Below, one piece after another: positions 8,479 to 17,453 of a stretch of 64,000 bases of DNA. The stretch is taken from NCBI GenBank assembly GCA_016200005.1, contig JACQFP010000022.1, positions 1 to 64,000 of the forward strand, in the 5' to 3' direction. The notes under the pieces were generated by a model. It saw nothing but the letters and a program-made list of their open reading frames with translations, searched no databases and was not told the DNA's origin. Each line of letters opens with the position of its first letter. Position 1 is the first letter of the stretch. The stretch is from Verrucomicrobiota bacterium. Lineage in GTDB: Bacteria > Verrucomicrobiota > Verrucomicrobiia > Limisphaerales > PALSA-1396. The position numbers and the translations under genes are program-made.

Positions 8479-8553
8479 CGGAGCGCGGACAGCCTTGTCC
8501 GCAAGTTCCCGAAAGCTTGAAGTCAGCACGCGGACAAGGCTGTCCGCGCTCCG
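8479..8553. repeat. Perfect 24-base inverted repeat with GCGGACAAGGCTGTCCGC core
   Basis: Arms 8479-8502 and 8530-8553 are perfectly complementary over 24 bases. They share the outer GGAGCGCGGA with the element at 6281-6387, but the hairpin core is GCGGACAAGGCTGTCCGC in place of the A/T-rich one there. The element lies in the untranslated region before the first epimerase gene. Confidence 0.92.
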
Positions 8554-8678
8554 CAGCGACGAGGGTACAATGCCGGGCGACGGGTTGTGGGGGTACTCCT
8601 CACGGCTTCGGTTGTCGCGTCCGATTACGCCCCACAACTCCTTTTCTCATTGATTTCAAAACCACGCCGTCACAGTCT

Positions 8679-9749
8679 ATGCCCACAATGAGCAAAGTTT
8701 GTCTGGTGACCGGCTCCTCCGGTCTCATTGGTTCCGAAGTGGCGGTGTTTTTCCACGAGCGCGATTTTGCCGTCCATGGGGCCGACAACAATCAACGCGA
8801 AGCTTTTTTCGGTCCGCAGGGCAACACCCGGTGGAATCAGGAACGCCTCATCCGGCAGTTGCCGCGCTTTACGCATCATGAACTGGACATCCGCGACCGA
8901 GCCGGTGTGCTGCAACTGGTGGAGACACTCAGGCCCGCCGTCATCATTCACACAGCGGCCCAGCCCTCGCACGACCTCGCAGCGCAGATTCCGTTCGACG
9001 ATTTCGACGTGAACGCCGTGGGCACGCTCAACCTGCTCGAAGCGGCGCGCCGGTTTTGTCCGGAATCGCCCTTCATCCACATGTCCACGAACAAGGTTTA
9101 TGGCGACCGGCCCAACACGATTCCGTTGCAGGAATTGGAAACGCGCTGGGACTACGCCGACCCGCAGTTCGCGCAGGGAATACCGGAGAGTTTCTCGATC
9201 GACCAGTCCAAGCATTCGCTGTTCGGGGCGTCGAAGGCGGCGTCGGACTTGATGGTGCAGGAGTATGGACGTTATTTCAACCTGCCCACGGGTTGTCTTC
9301 GCGGTGGTTGTCTGACCGGCCCCAACCACAGCGGCGTGGAGTTGCACGGATTTCTCAGCTACCTGGTCAAGTGCAACCTCGAAGGGAAGGAATATAAAAT
9401 TTTTGGTTACAAGGGCAAACAGGTGCGCGACAACATCCACTCGCAGGACGTGGCGCGGTTCATGTTTGAATTTTATCAATCGCCGCGCTGTGGTGAAGTT
9501 TACAACCTCGGTGGCGGGAAAAATAATTCCTGCTCGATCCTCGAAGCCTTCCAGATGGCCGAGACCTGCACGGGCCGGAAACAAATTTCCACCTACGTCG
9601 ATCAGGCCCGCGCGGGCGACCACATTTGTTACTACAGCGATCTGCGCAAGATGAAGGCGCATTATCCCAAGTGGGACATCACGCGCAACCTTTCGCAAAT
9701 CTTCCACGAAATCGCCGTGTCGTGGCGTGAACGCCTGGCCGCGACGTGA
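8679..9749 (+). CDS. NAD-dependent epimerase, CDP-paratose 2-epimerase-like (Phe for catalytic Tyr)
   Basis: A 356-residue short-chain-dehydrogenase-type enzyme with the NAD-binding motif GSSGLIGSE at the N-terminus and [10 protein letters not shown], a stretch typical of CDP-paratose/tyvelose 2-epimerase-like proteins. The YxxxK active-site motif reads FGASK (Phe182, Lys186), so the usual catalytic Tyr is missing. The next gene encodes a relative that keeps the Tyr, and the two may work together. Start: the ATG at 8679 (or 8688); the open frame upstream only reads through repeats. It begins the + strand polysaccharide cluster and is followed after 13 bases by its neighbour. Confidence 0.82.
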   Translation: MPTMSKVCLVTGSSGLIGSEVAVFFHERDFAVHGADNNQREAFFGPQGNTRWNQERLIRQLPRFTHHELDIRDRAGVLQLVETLRPAVIIHTAAQPSHDLAAQIPFDDFDVNAVGTLNLLEAARRFCPESPFIHMSTNKVYGDRPNTIPLQELETRWDYADPQFAQGIPESFSIDQSKHSLFGASKAASDLMVQEYGRYFNLPTGCLRGGCLTGPNHSGVELHGFLSYLVKCNLEGKEYKIFGYKGKQVRDNIHSQDVARFMFEFYQSPRCGEVYNLGGGKNNSCSILEAFQMAETCTGRKQISTYVDQARAGDHICYYSDLRKMKAHYPKWDITRNLSQIFHEIAVSWRERLAAT

Positions 9750-9762
9750 GGTCCAACTTCGA

Positions 9763-10830
9763 ATGCGCATTTTGATCACAGGCATTTGCGGGTTCGTCGG
9801 CAGCACGCTGGCCCGCGGCCTGCGCGAGGGCTGGCCGGCCTGGGAAATCGTGGGCATCGACAACTACCTGCGCGCGGGCAGCGAGCGGAACCGGCTCGCC
9901 CTGCGCGCCCTCGACGTGAAAGTTTTTCATGGCGACATCCGCAGTTCGACAGACCTGGAGAGCATCCCCCGCTGTGACTGGATCATTGACGCGGCGGCGA
10001 ACCCGAGCGTGCTCGCCGGCGTGGATGGCAAGACCAGCAGCCGGCAACTCATCGAGCACAATCTCGGCGGCACCGTCAATCTGCTCGAACTGGCGAAAGC
10101 CTGGCGCGCCGGCCTGATCATGCTCAGCACCAGTCGCGTTTATTCGGTGCGCCAGCTCGCGGCGATTCCGGTTGAGTCAAAAGGCGGCGGCTTCGACCCA
10201 ACCCCGGCGGCGAATCAGATTGCCGGCTTGAGTACGCAGGGCGTGCAGGAAACCTTCTCGACCGCGCCGCCCGTCTCGCTTTACGGGAGTTCCAAGCGCG
10301 CTTCGGAAATCCTGGCATGCGAATACGCGGAGGCTTTTGATTTACCGATGTTCATCAATCGCTGCGGCGTGCTGGCGGGCGCCGGGCAGTTCGGCAAAAT
10401 TGATCAGGGGATTTTTTCGTTCTGGATTCATTCCTGGCACGGCCGGCGTCCGTTGAAATTCATCGGGTTCGATGGAACGGGTCAACAGGTGCGCGATTGC
10501 CTGCACGCGCGCGACCTGCTGCCGCTGTTGACCAAACAGATGATAGATTCGCGCAAAGACGCGCCCCGCATCATGAACATCAGCGGCGGTATTGGCCAAA
10601 GCGCTTCGTTGCGGCAATTGAGCGCGTGGTGCGAGCAACGGTTCGGCAAACGCGAAATTGCATCGGACAAAACCACGCGACCGTTTGATGTGCCGTGGCT
10701 GGTGCTCGACTCGACGCTGGCGTCGCAAACCTGGGGCTGGCAGCCGCAAACCCCGCTTGAGATGATCTGGTCTGAAATCGCCGATCACGCAGAACAAAAT
10801 CCAGACTGGTTGGATGCAACAATGGATTAG
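9763..10830 (+). CDS. NAD-dependent epimerase, CDP-paratose 2-epimerase-like
   Basis: A 355-residue protein starting MRILITGICGFVGSTLARGL, the Rossmann NAD-binding motif. The active-site motif YGSSK (in VSLYGSSKRASEIL) is intact. The sequence around DGTGQQVRDCLHARDLLPLL is the typical substrate-side motif of this epimerase group, which inverts a sugar hydroxyl on a nucleotide sugar. The exact substrate cannot be told. The preceding gene is a distant relative lacking the catalytic Tyr, so this one may be the active partner. The ATG at 9763 follows the previous stop by 13 bases, pointing to one transcript. Confidence 0.82.
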   Translation: MRILITGICGFVGSTLARGLREGWPAWEIVGIDNYLRAGSERNRLALRALDVKVFHGDIRSSTDLESIPRCDWIIDAAANPSVLAGVDGKTSSRQLIEHNLGGTVNLLELAKAWRAGLIMLSTSRVYSVRQLAAIPVESKGGGFDPTPAANQIAGLSTQGVQETFSTAPPVSLYGSSKRASEILACEYAEAFDLPMFINRCGVLAGAGQFGKIDQGIFSFWIHSWHGRRPLKFIGFDGTGQQVRDCLHARDLLPLLTKQMIDSRKDAPRIMNISGGIGQSASLRQLSAWCEQRFGKREIASDKTTRPFDVPWLVLDSTLASQTWGWQPQTPLEMIWSEIADHAEQNPDWLDATMD

Positions 10831-10886
10831 CGCGTGGCAGTTTTGAGACTTCATTTACGTTGGTTGGCGCGAGTGCTCTTTCCGGC

Positions 10887-12407
10887 ATGACCATGCAGCG
10901 ACAGTTTTTGTGGAGCATGGCGCCGCTGGTGGTGGTCACCGTCGTGAACATTTTTTCCGTGCCGTTGTTCTTCCGTTTCCTGGGCGATGAGCGGTACGCG
11001 GTTTTGGGTTATGTGGCTACTTTCAGCGGCATGTTTGGGCTGGCGGATCTGGGTTTGGGCGTGGCGGTCGGACGCTACATCGGCGTGGCACTTGGGAGTG
11101 ATGATCACGCTTCCGTGCGGGAATACTGGGCCACCGGCAATCTGATCGCCATTCCATTGGTGGCATGCATGGCGCTGGTTTTCTCCCTCGTGGGAGTCAC
11201 GTTCGGCCACAAGTGGTTTAACGTATCGCCCGCGAATGAAGGGCTGTTGCGCGCGTGTTTTTTCGCGGGCGGGTTCGGCCTGTTCCTTGAATACTACGGG
11301 CAATTTTGGAACTTCCTGTTGCAGGCGCATCTAAAGTTCAAATTCATCGGCGCGTTAAAAACCGGGACTAGTCTGTTGCAAATTATTCCCTCCGTCATCC
11401 TCGCCTGGCTCACCAAGAACCCGCTGCTCATTGTCCTTTGGAGTGTGTTCATCGGGCTGGTGCAGTTGGGCCTGTTGGTGTGGCACGCGCGTCGCCGTCT
11501 CAATCTGGGTTTCGACCTGCGGGAGGCCCGGTGGGTTCGCGCTCGTGAGATGGCCGCGTTCACCGGGAAAACTTTTGCCACGCTGATTGCCAGCTCGCTC
11601 CTCGGAACCATTGACCAGGTGATTCTCGGCCGGCTGGCGCCGGCGGCCGACTTCGCGAATTACAAAAACTGCGCTGTGAATGTCGGGGGGCGCTTGCAGG
11701 GCTTGGGCTTCGCGATCATGGGCCCGGTTGCCTATAACACCAGCCATGCCGTGGGAGGTGGACGCGGCGCATCGCCAGCCGCCATTTACAACGAGACGTT
11801 CAATTTCGTGTTTGGCTGGTACCTGCTGGCCGCGGTTTGGACGGCGGTGTGGCATCCGATTGCGCTTCGGCTGTGGCTCGGGGAAGCACGTGCCTTGCAG
11901 GTCGCGCCGATGTTCACGCCCATCATCATTGCCTTTTGTCTTACCGGGATCGCGACCATTTCCGCCGCGCAGTTGGGGCCGTTGAACCGCATGGGGATGG
12001 CGTTCGGCTTCAAACTCGCCGCGGGCCTGCTGCTCATGGCCGGAGTCTATGTTGGATGGCATCTGGGCGGGATGGTGGGTGTGGTTTATGGATTTCTCTG
12101 CAGCCGGGTCGTCTTTCTCGCCCAAGACCTGTATGTGATCCGGCTGGTGAAGGCGGGTGGCTGGCTGGCCGTCCGCACGTGGCTAACCGTGGCCGGGCAG
12201 TGTCTCGTAGGGGCCGGGTTTGCGCTGGTGTATCTGGTACTGCCGCAGAATTCACTCTGGGTGCTGCCGTTTGCGGTCTTGCACGGCGTTCTGGTCGCTG
12301 TCTGGTTGCTGCGGCATCGCTTGGGTCAACTGGTGCCCTCCTTGGCCGGAATCTTTCCAATGCGCGACCGCCCAGCCGTGAAATCAGTCTCCAACCGTGA
12401 GCCTTGA
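10887..12407 (+). CDS. Wzx-type polysaccharide flippase (MATE/MOP family)
   Basis: About 506 residues with some 12-14 predicted membrane helices. The N-terminal part (SMAPLVVVTVVNIFSVPLFFRFLGDERYAVLGYV) has the arrangement of the oligosaccharide flippases of the MOP superfamily, which move undecaprenyl-diphosphate-linked glycan units across the inner membrane. A central soluble linker and a second helical bundle (HLGGMVGVVYGFLCSRVVFL) complete the usual length. A Wzx beside a Wzy-like protein (23432) and a phosphoglycosyltransferase (51427) implies a Wzx/Wzy-dependent pathway. The start at 10887 is chosen because the preceding nine codons lack hydrophobic character; the ORF could begin at 10860. 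Confidence 0.85.
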   Translation: MTMQRQFLWSMAPLVVVTVVNIFSVPLFFRFLGDERYAVLGYVATFSGMFGLADLGLGVAVGRYIGVALGSDDHASVREYWATGNLIAIPLVACMALVFSLVGVTFGHKWFNVSPANEGLLRACFFAGGFGLFLEYYGQFWNFLLQAHLKFKFIGALKTGTSLLQIIPSVILAWLTKNPLLIVLWSVFIGLVQLGLLVWHARRRLNLGFDLREARWVRAREMAAFTGKTFATLIASSLLGTIDQVILGRLAPAADFANYKNCAVNVGGRLQGLGFAIMGPVAYNTSHAVGGGRGASPAAIYNETFNFVFGWYLLAAVWTAVWHPIALRLWLGEARALQVAPMFTPIIIAFCLTGIATISAAQLGPLNRMGMAFGFKLAAGLLLMAGVYVGWHLGGMVGVVYGFLCSRVVFLAQDLYVIRLVKAGGWLAVRTWLTVAGQCLVGAGFALVYLVLPQNSLWVLPFAVLHGVLVAVWLLRHRLGQLVPSLAGIFPMRDRPAVKSVSNREP

Positions 12408-12674
12408 CACGCGACCGGGAGAATCTGTCCGTGAAACCCAACGGTGAATGTAACGCTGGAGTTGCAACGGACTGATGACTTCCTATTCGGATAGAACACG
12501 ACGCGGCATGACAACATTATTGCAATGCACCGCTGATCCCCGCACAGTTTCTTTGAATGATTGTCATTCCATTCCTGGGCTGGTGGAGTTGCAAATGTCT
12601 GGAGTTTACCGGCGTGCGGGACACCGTTGACGATGAGGTTGATTAAATCACTGGCCACAATTGGCAGGTCAGAT

Positions 12675-13388
12675 ATGAATGATACATATAATCGAGGGCG
12701 CGAGATAGAAGAAGGGGGGAGCGGCGTCAAAGCTTTGCTTCGGCGAAAACTTCCTCCCGAGGTGGTTGATCTGTACCGGAGCACATACAAGGCAGTCCGG
12801 GATTTTGTCGTACGGCGGCGGGCTCGCCGGGGTTTCCGGTGGCGGCTGCGACAGGGAGGCCCGCTTTGGCTCGACCTTGGAGCGGGGCGCGTTCCTGGCC
12901 GGAACGGCTGGACCACGGTTGACGGGGAAAAAGGCGCGGACATCCAATTCAACCTGCTGAACCGTTTCCCTTTGCCGGATGAAAGTGTGGAAAAGATTTA
13001 TTCCTCCCATGCCCTGGAACATTTCTTTTACGTGGAAATGATGGGCCTGCTGCGGGAGTGTCATCGAATCTTGAAACCCGGCGGCACCATTTCCATTTGT
13101 GTCCCGGACGCGACCATCTACATTGCGGGCTACCAGAATCCGGAACCCATGCGCGAGCGGGAGGCAGGATTCTTTCAGACCGCGTTCCACTATCACACGC
13201 CCATCGATTACTTGAACTACATCGCTTATATGTGGAACGACCACCGGCATCTGTTTGATGAGTCCAATCTGATCGCGATCCTCCGAGCCGCCAGTTTTCA
13301 GGATGTCATTCGCAGAGACTTTGATCCCGCTTTGGATCTGCCGGCAAAGCGACATGAATCCATCTATGCAACTGGCCGGAAACCGTAG
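12675..13388 (+). CDS. Class I SAM-dependent methyltransferase
   Basis: About 237 residues. Motif I is unusual but recognisable (LWLDLGAGRVPGRNGWTTVD), followed by FPLPDESVEKIYSSHALEHF and LLRECHRILKPGGTISICVPD, which are the post-motifs of type-11 methyltransferases. The basic N-terminal segment (VVRRRARRGFRWRL) may contact membrane or a phosphorylated glycan. Within this cluster it most likely methylates a sugar, but O- or N-methylation and the acceptor are unknown. Two ATG codons (12633 and 12675) are possible; neither has a strong ribosome-binding site. Confidence 0.8.
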   Translation: MNDTYNRGREIEEGGSGVKALLRRKLPPEVVDLYRSTYKAVRDFVVRRRARRGFRWRLRQGGPLWLDLGAGRVPGRNGWTTVDGEKGADIQFNLLNRFPLPDESVEKIYSSHALEHFFYVEMMGLLRECHRILKPGGTISICVPDATIYIAGYQNPEPMREREAGFFQTAFHYHTPIDYLNYIAYMWNDHRHLFDESNLIAILRAASFQDVIRRDFDPALDLPAKRHESIYATGRKP

Positions 13389-13908
13389 CATCTCTCCATG
13401 CGCTTTGTGAACGCCGAGCCGATGAATCTCGGCAAGTCTCTCATGATGCGGTCGGTGCCGGTACTGGATCGGGTGCAGGTCAGATTGGTGCGGCATGTTT
13501 AGCGCGGCTTCGTGGCAAGCACGCCTGCGAGAATTGCGAATGCGACACAGCGTCTGGCGAACGAGGGCGCGACACCAGATGAACGCCGCCGCCCGAGGGC
13601 ATATCCGAACTTTGGCTGACCTGGTAGTTTACACAGCGCGAATCGAACAAATTTATTGCGCGCCTCCAGAAGGCCAGGATAATGTTTTGGAGTCGGACGA
13701 TTTATCGCGCGCAAAGAGCGGCGGTTTATCTGCACGAAATTGGCACAGCGTGCGTTCTATCATCGGGTTGGTCTCCACCCAGTTCATACGAGCCATTTGC
13801 GGACGTGCGGTTTGAACATTGTTTTCTCTGCTTCCTCCTTTACATCACCTCGGGGGCCTTTAAATTACCGCACTGTATTCAATTTGGTAAATCGCCTTTT
13901 CTTACACG
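13389..13908. other. Intergenic stretch, no supported gene
   Basis: About 520 bases. A 34-codon frame (13399-13503, beginning MRFVNAEPMNLGKSLMMRSV) and antisense frames are present, but none resembles a known protein. The segment near 13555-13600 looks like degraded repeat DNA. No RNA gene was recognised. Confidence 0.5.
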
Positions 13909-15222
13909 ATGAGTGTTCTGCGTGCCCTGTCCAAGCGTCTTGGCAACTGGCTTGCCCGCACATCCAGATTCGACGGGCGTATCCTTGTGGCGTCCTTTGT
14001 GGGTCTGTATTTATTGATCATTGGCTTGGCGGCATGGGGCGGGGTAGCAACGCAAGCTTGGAAAGTTTTTGGCGTCGGTTCAATGAAACCTGCATTCGCC
14101 GACGCAAGGGTGGTTACCGTAGGCTGGGAAAATTATCGTCGCGGATTCAATCCCCTTTACCTGAATCCAGGCGATTCCGGGGCTAATGTGTTGAATTATC
14201 CGCGGATTTGGTTATTGCCGTCCTGTTTTGGCTGGGGAGAGCGACATACAGTGTGGGTGGCCTGTTCAGCCGCGGCCGCTTACTTCCTTATGGTTTTGCT
14301 AGTGGCGGGGCCACTGACGCGAGGCGAAGCATTTGTTTGGACACTGCTGTTGTGCGCACCTGCAGCAATGCTGGCGGTTGAAAGAGGTAACAACGATCTG
14401 GTGGTATTCACGGTTCTGGTTCTGGGACTCTTGCTGCTGCAGCGGCATCGCCTAACCGCGTACGGGTTGCTGTTGCTGGCCGCACTGCTGAAACTTTACC
14501 CGGTCGTCGCACTTGTCGCGGTGATCCGCGAGCAAAAGTACCGCGCTTTAGTTGTTCTGGGGAGTCTGGCGTTCATTTTTGTCTCTTACATTTTTTTGAC
14601 GCTATCGGACATCGTCCAGATATCTTCGTGCACCCCTCGCCCAACTTTCTGGGCTTACGGTTGCATGACGTTCGCCGATAAGATTTCCGAGTCGCTTCGG
14701 TTTCGGGGACATCACATTGGTGTTTGGCCTCGAGCGCTGGCAATGCTGGCGGTCGTGGCCGTGAGTGTTGTTGCCATTCGGTCGGGCCGGAGGATTCGCC
14801 AACAAAACCGTGACACTTCGTTCAGCCTCGATGGCTTCAGGGCCGGGGCAGCAGTTTATTTGGGTACTTTTTTGATTGGAAATAATTGGATTTACCGGCT
14901 AATTTTCCTGCTGTTGGCGATACCGCAATTGTTGGCCTGGATCAAGAAGGACAAGGAACGGCAATTCATTTCGGCGGTGTGTGTTGTCTGCTTGCTCGGG
15001 ACAATGTGGTCTCCCTTGTTGCTTCTCAAGGCATGGCCGTTAAGATTCATCATTATGCCGCCTGTAGAAGTGGCCAATTGGACACTCTTTGGCGGATTGA
15101 TTGTACTGTTCTACGCGAGCCTGCCAAGTTGGGTAGTCGAATTTCTCCCGTTCCGGCTGTCAACGCAGGAAAGCCGCAATGCGCAGGCGCGGACCGTGAT
15201 GAGTTCAACGATGCATCCGTGA
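13909..15222 (+). CDS. GT-C membrane glycosyltransferase, GT87/DUF2029-like
   Basis: A 437-residue polytopic membrane protein with about ten helices. The pieces NYPRIW after the first periplasmic loop, ERGNNDLVVF and LLKLYPVVALVAVIREQK are the hallmarks of DUF2029/GT87 enzymes, which transfer sugars from polyprenyl-phosphate donors on the periplasmic side. It may add a side-branch sugar to the lipid-linked glycan after flipping. Codon use and GC are slightly lower than in neighbouring genes. It is separated from the methyltransferase upstream by a 520-base gap and may have its own promoter. Confidence 0.75.
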   Translation: MSVLRALSKRLGNWLARTSRFDGRILVASFVGLYLLIIGLAAWGGVATQAWKVFGVGSMKPAFADARVVTVGWENYRRGFNPLYLNPGDSGANVLNYPRIWLLPSCFGWGERHTVWVACSAAAAYFLMVLLVAGPLTRGEAFVWTLLLCAPAAMLAVERGNNDLVVFTVLVLGLLLLQRHRLTAYGLLLLAALLKLYPVVALVAVIREQKYRALVVLGSLAFIFVSYIFLTLSDIVQISSCTPRPTFWAYGCMTFADKISESLRFRGHHIGVWPRALAMLAVVAVSVVAIRSGRRIRQQNRDTSFSLDGFRAGAAVYLGTFLIGNNWIYRLIFLLLAIPQLLAWIKKDKERQFISAVCVVCLLGTMWSPLLLLKAWPLRFIIMPPVEVANWTLFGGLIVLFYASLPSWVVEFLPFRLSTQESRNAQARTVMSSTMHP

Positions 15223-15398
15223 GCGGAAGTGCCGATACGGCGGACATTTTTGTTGAGCCGTGCCTGCTTTCTGCAGGATCGTTTAAGAAAATGAATCAAG
15301 CATTAAAACGGAAGGCCCGGCACTTCAGCCATCCTCCTCATGCGTTACCGATTACACGCGAGTTTCGACGCGATTCCTCTTCGGCGCTGGCTTGAACC

Positions 15399-16250
15399 AT
15401 GCCCTCCACATCCTTAGTTGTTTGTATCCATGGTCAGCGTGAGTTACTCCAGCGACTCCTTGATCGCTCCTTCGGCTGCTATGACGACCTTGTTGTTTCC
15501 CACGATGGGCCGGATGAGACCAACGTGCGCGAAATCGTGGAGGAGTTTGGAGGCCGATTCTTCGAGCATCCGCGCATTGGCTCGCCCGAAGGACAAGGTC
15601 CATTTGCCTGGGCGCAGGCGAAACACGACTGGATTCTCCGATTTGACGCGGATGAATTTCCGAGCGACGAAATGAAAACGTGGCTGAACAATTTTCGCCG
15701 GCAGGCGCAACCGCCCGAAGCGATTTCCGGCTATACGTGCATCTGGCCGCTGTGGGACGGCACTCACACGGTTTCCCGAAAATGGCCGGCGGGACGAATT
15801 TTTTTGCTCGATCGCAGGTGTGTGAAGTTCTTTGGGCTGGCGGAGCAGGTGCCTTTTGCGGACGGACGTTACGAGCCACTCGATCTGGTGCTGCACCATC
15901 AGCCGCCGCGAAAGTCATACGGGCTGCACAATCTGCTTGTCCGCAGGGAAGCCTATCGCTGGCGGACATTGCGGGCGGCGGGGCTGCAAGGCAAGCCCAC
16001 GGATCTGCCAACATGGCGATGGACCAGCGAAGTTTGGCCGCCGATGTGGCAGAATCTGCGCGAACGCCCGTTTCGTAGCGCCATGGTCGGGCTGATCCGC
16101 GGTACACTGGCGTGCTTGCGCGACCAATGGCGGAGCGAGCACCGGTTTTACCCTTTGGGGGCGATCGTTGGACCGATTCACTATGCGATGATTGCATTCG
16201 AGTACTGGAGGGTGCGCCGGAGAAGAATTCGCGCAGAGAAGAAAAAATAA
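15399..16250 (+). CDS. Family-2-like glycosyltransferase
   Basis: A 283-residue protein beginning MPSTSLVVCIHGQRELLQRLLD, a GT-A-type nucleotide-sugar-binding start. The metal-binding motif appears as RFDADEFPSDEM, where DAD would hold the divalent cation. It resembles the WaaE-like branch of family 2, which has a short core and a variable tail. The C-terminal third is basic and aromatic (YWRVRRRRIRAEKKK) and may sit against the inner membrane. Its stop codon (TAA) is directly followed by the ATG of the next gene, so the two are surely cotranslated. Confidence 0.78.
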   Translation: MPSTSLVVCIHGQRELLQRLLDRSFGCYDDLVVSHDGPDETNVREIVEEFGGRFFEHPRIGSPEGQGPFAWAQAKHDWILRFDADEFPSDEMKTWLNNFRRQAQPPEAISGYTCIWPLWDGTHTVSRKWPAGRIFLLDRRCVKFFGLAEQVPFADGRYEPLDLVLHHQPPRKSYGLHNLLVRREAYRWRTLRAAGLQGKPTDLPTWRWTSEVWPPMWQNLRERPFRSAMVGLIRGTLACLRDQWRSEHRFYPLGAIVGPIHYAMIAFEYWRVRRRRIRAEKKK

Positions 16251-17453
16251 ATGTCCGGCGATTTTCCAAAACTGCTCGTCGCCACCGAATTTCCCCCCAA
16301 CGCCTCCGGTGGCGGTCCAGCCGTCGTCCGCCAGATGCTCAAGGGCTGGCCGGTGGAGAAGTTGTGTTGGTGGAGTTGTCTGCCGGATCATGACCAACTC
16401 TTCGGTCAGAAAACCGCGGCCCATCGCGTTGCAACCATCCCGTCGCGGCTGTATCCCCACCGACGTTGGCCACAGGCGAAATCCTGGGTTCTGGAGCACG
16501 TCTGGACGCGTTGGGCCGCGCGTCATGTAAAAAAAACAATCACCGCACTCCAACCGGAAGCGGTGTGGGTGATTCCACATGCCTGGGCGATTCCACCCCT
16601 GGCGCGCGTTTTGCAACCCGGCAATATAGTTTTCCACACCTCCGTCCACGACTACCCTGACACGGGCAGCCGCGTCGAGCGATTTGGCCTTGCGCGCAGC
16701 CGCTGGATGGCAAGTCTGGTGGATAGGCTCTATTCGAGCGCGACGACCCGGGATGCGATTTCGCAGCCGATGATTGCCGACCTTCGTGCACGCACGGGCA
16801 GCGCGGCGGCGCAGATAGCGCGCGCCGGGCTGGAGGAAGAAGATTTTGCCTGGCTATCGCATAAGCCCGATGAGCGTATCGAGGAACTCCGGATCGCTTA
16901 TGCGGGCACGATCATTGCCGAGGAAGCGTTCGGCATTTTTGTCGAAGCACTGTCGCGAATTCGAAAGCAGTTGCTGTTGCCGGTTTCGCTGGAGCTTTTT
17001 GGGAATGATTCCTATCGCGCGCGCCAATGGTTCGATCCGTCCTGGATGCGCGAGCGCGACAATCTGGCTGAACCGGCGCTTACAGACGCAATGCGGAAAT
17101 GTGCGTGGGGCTTTTCACCCATGTCGCTGACAGATGACGACCCGCGCTACAACCGCTACAGTTTTCCGACCAAGTTCATCAGTTATCTTGCCGCGGGACT
17201 GCCGGTGATTACGCTGGGTCATCGGAACAGCAGTGTGGTGCAAATGGCCGAAGCGTACGGCGTTGGTCTTTGCACGCAGACGAGCGACGTGCAAAAACTG
17301 GCGGCGGAATTGTTGACGGCGCTTTCGCAGCGGGAGGCGGTTTCGGCGTATCGCCCGGCCATCGTGCGGTGCGCGAGGGCCGAGTTCGACGCGCGAAAAA
17401 TGCGTGCGGTGCTCCACGAGTGTTTGCGCAAGTGCGCCCAGAACAAAGCATGA
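16251..17453 (+). CDS. Family-4-like glycosyltransferase
   Basis: A 400-residue GT-B-type protein. The N-terminal domain starts PKLLVATEFPPNASGGGPAV, where the Gly-rich loop usually contacts the acceptor or donor phosphate. The C-terminal donor domain shows FPTKFISYLAAGLPVITLG, the usual place for the E-x7-E-type motif, though the first Glu is not obvious here. It starts at the base after the previous stop and overlaps the next gene by four bases (ATGA), so three transferases in a row are translationally coupled. Donor and acceptor are unknown. Confidence 0.75.
   Translation: MSGDFPKLLVATEFPPNASGGGPAVVRQMLKGWPVEKLCWWSCLPDHDQLFGQKTAAHRVATIPSRLYPHRRWPQAKSWVLEHVWTRWAARHVKKTITALQPEAVWVIPHAWAIPPLARVLQPGNIVFHTSVHDYPDTGSRVERFGLARSRWMASLVDRLYSSATTRDAISQPMIADLRARTGSAAAQIARAGLEEEDFAWLSHKPDERIEELRIAYAGTIIAEEAFGIFVEALSRIRKQLLLPVSLELFGNDSYRARQWFDPSWMRERDNLAEPALTDAMRKCAWGFSPMSLTDDDPRYNRYSFPTKFISYLAAGLPVITLGHRNSSVVQMAEAYGVGLCTQTSDVQKLAAELLTALSQREAVSAYRPAIVRCARAEFDARKMRAVLHECLRKCAQNKA

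Noticed and set aside
8436-8678. N-terminal extension of the first epimerase
   Set aside because: The 81 extra codons read through two palindromic repeats; the NAD-binding motif begins right after the ATG at 8679.
13495-13815. 106-codon + strand frame between the methyltransferase and GT-C genes
   Set aside because: Its composition looks like repeat debris and no family resemblance is seen on either strand.
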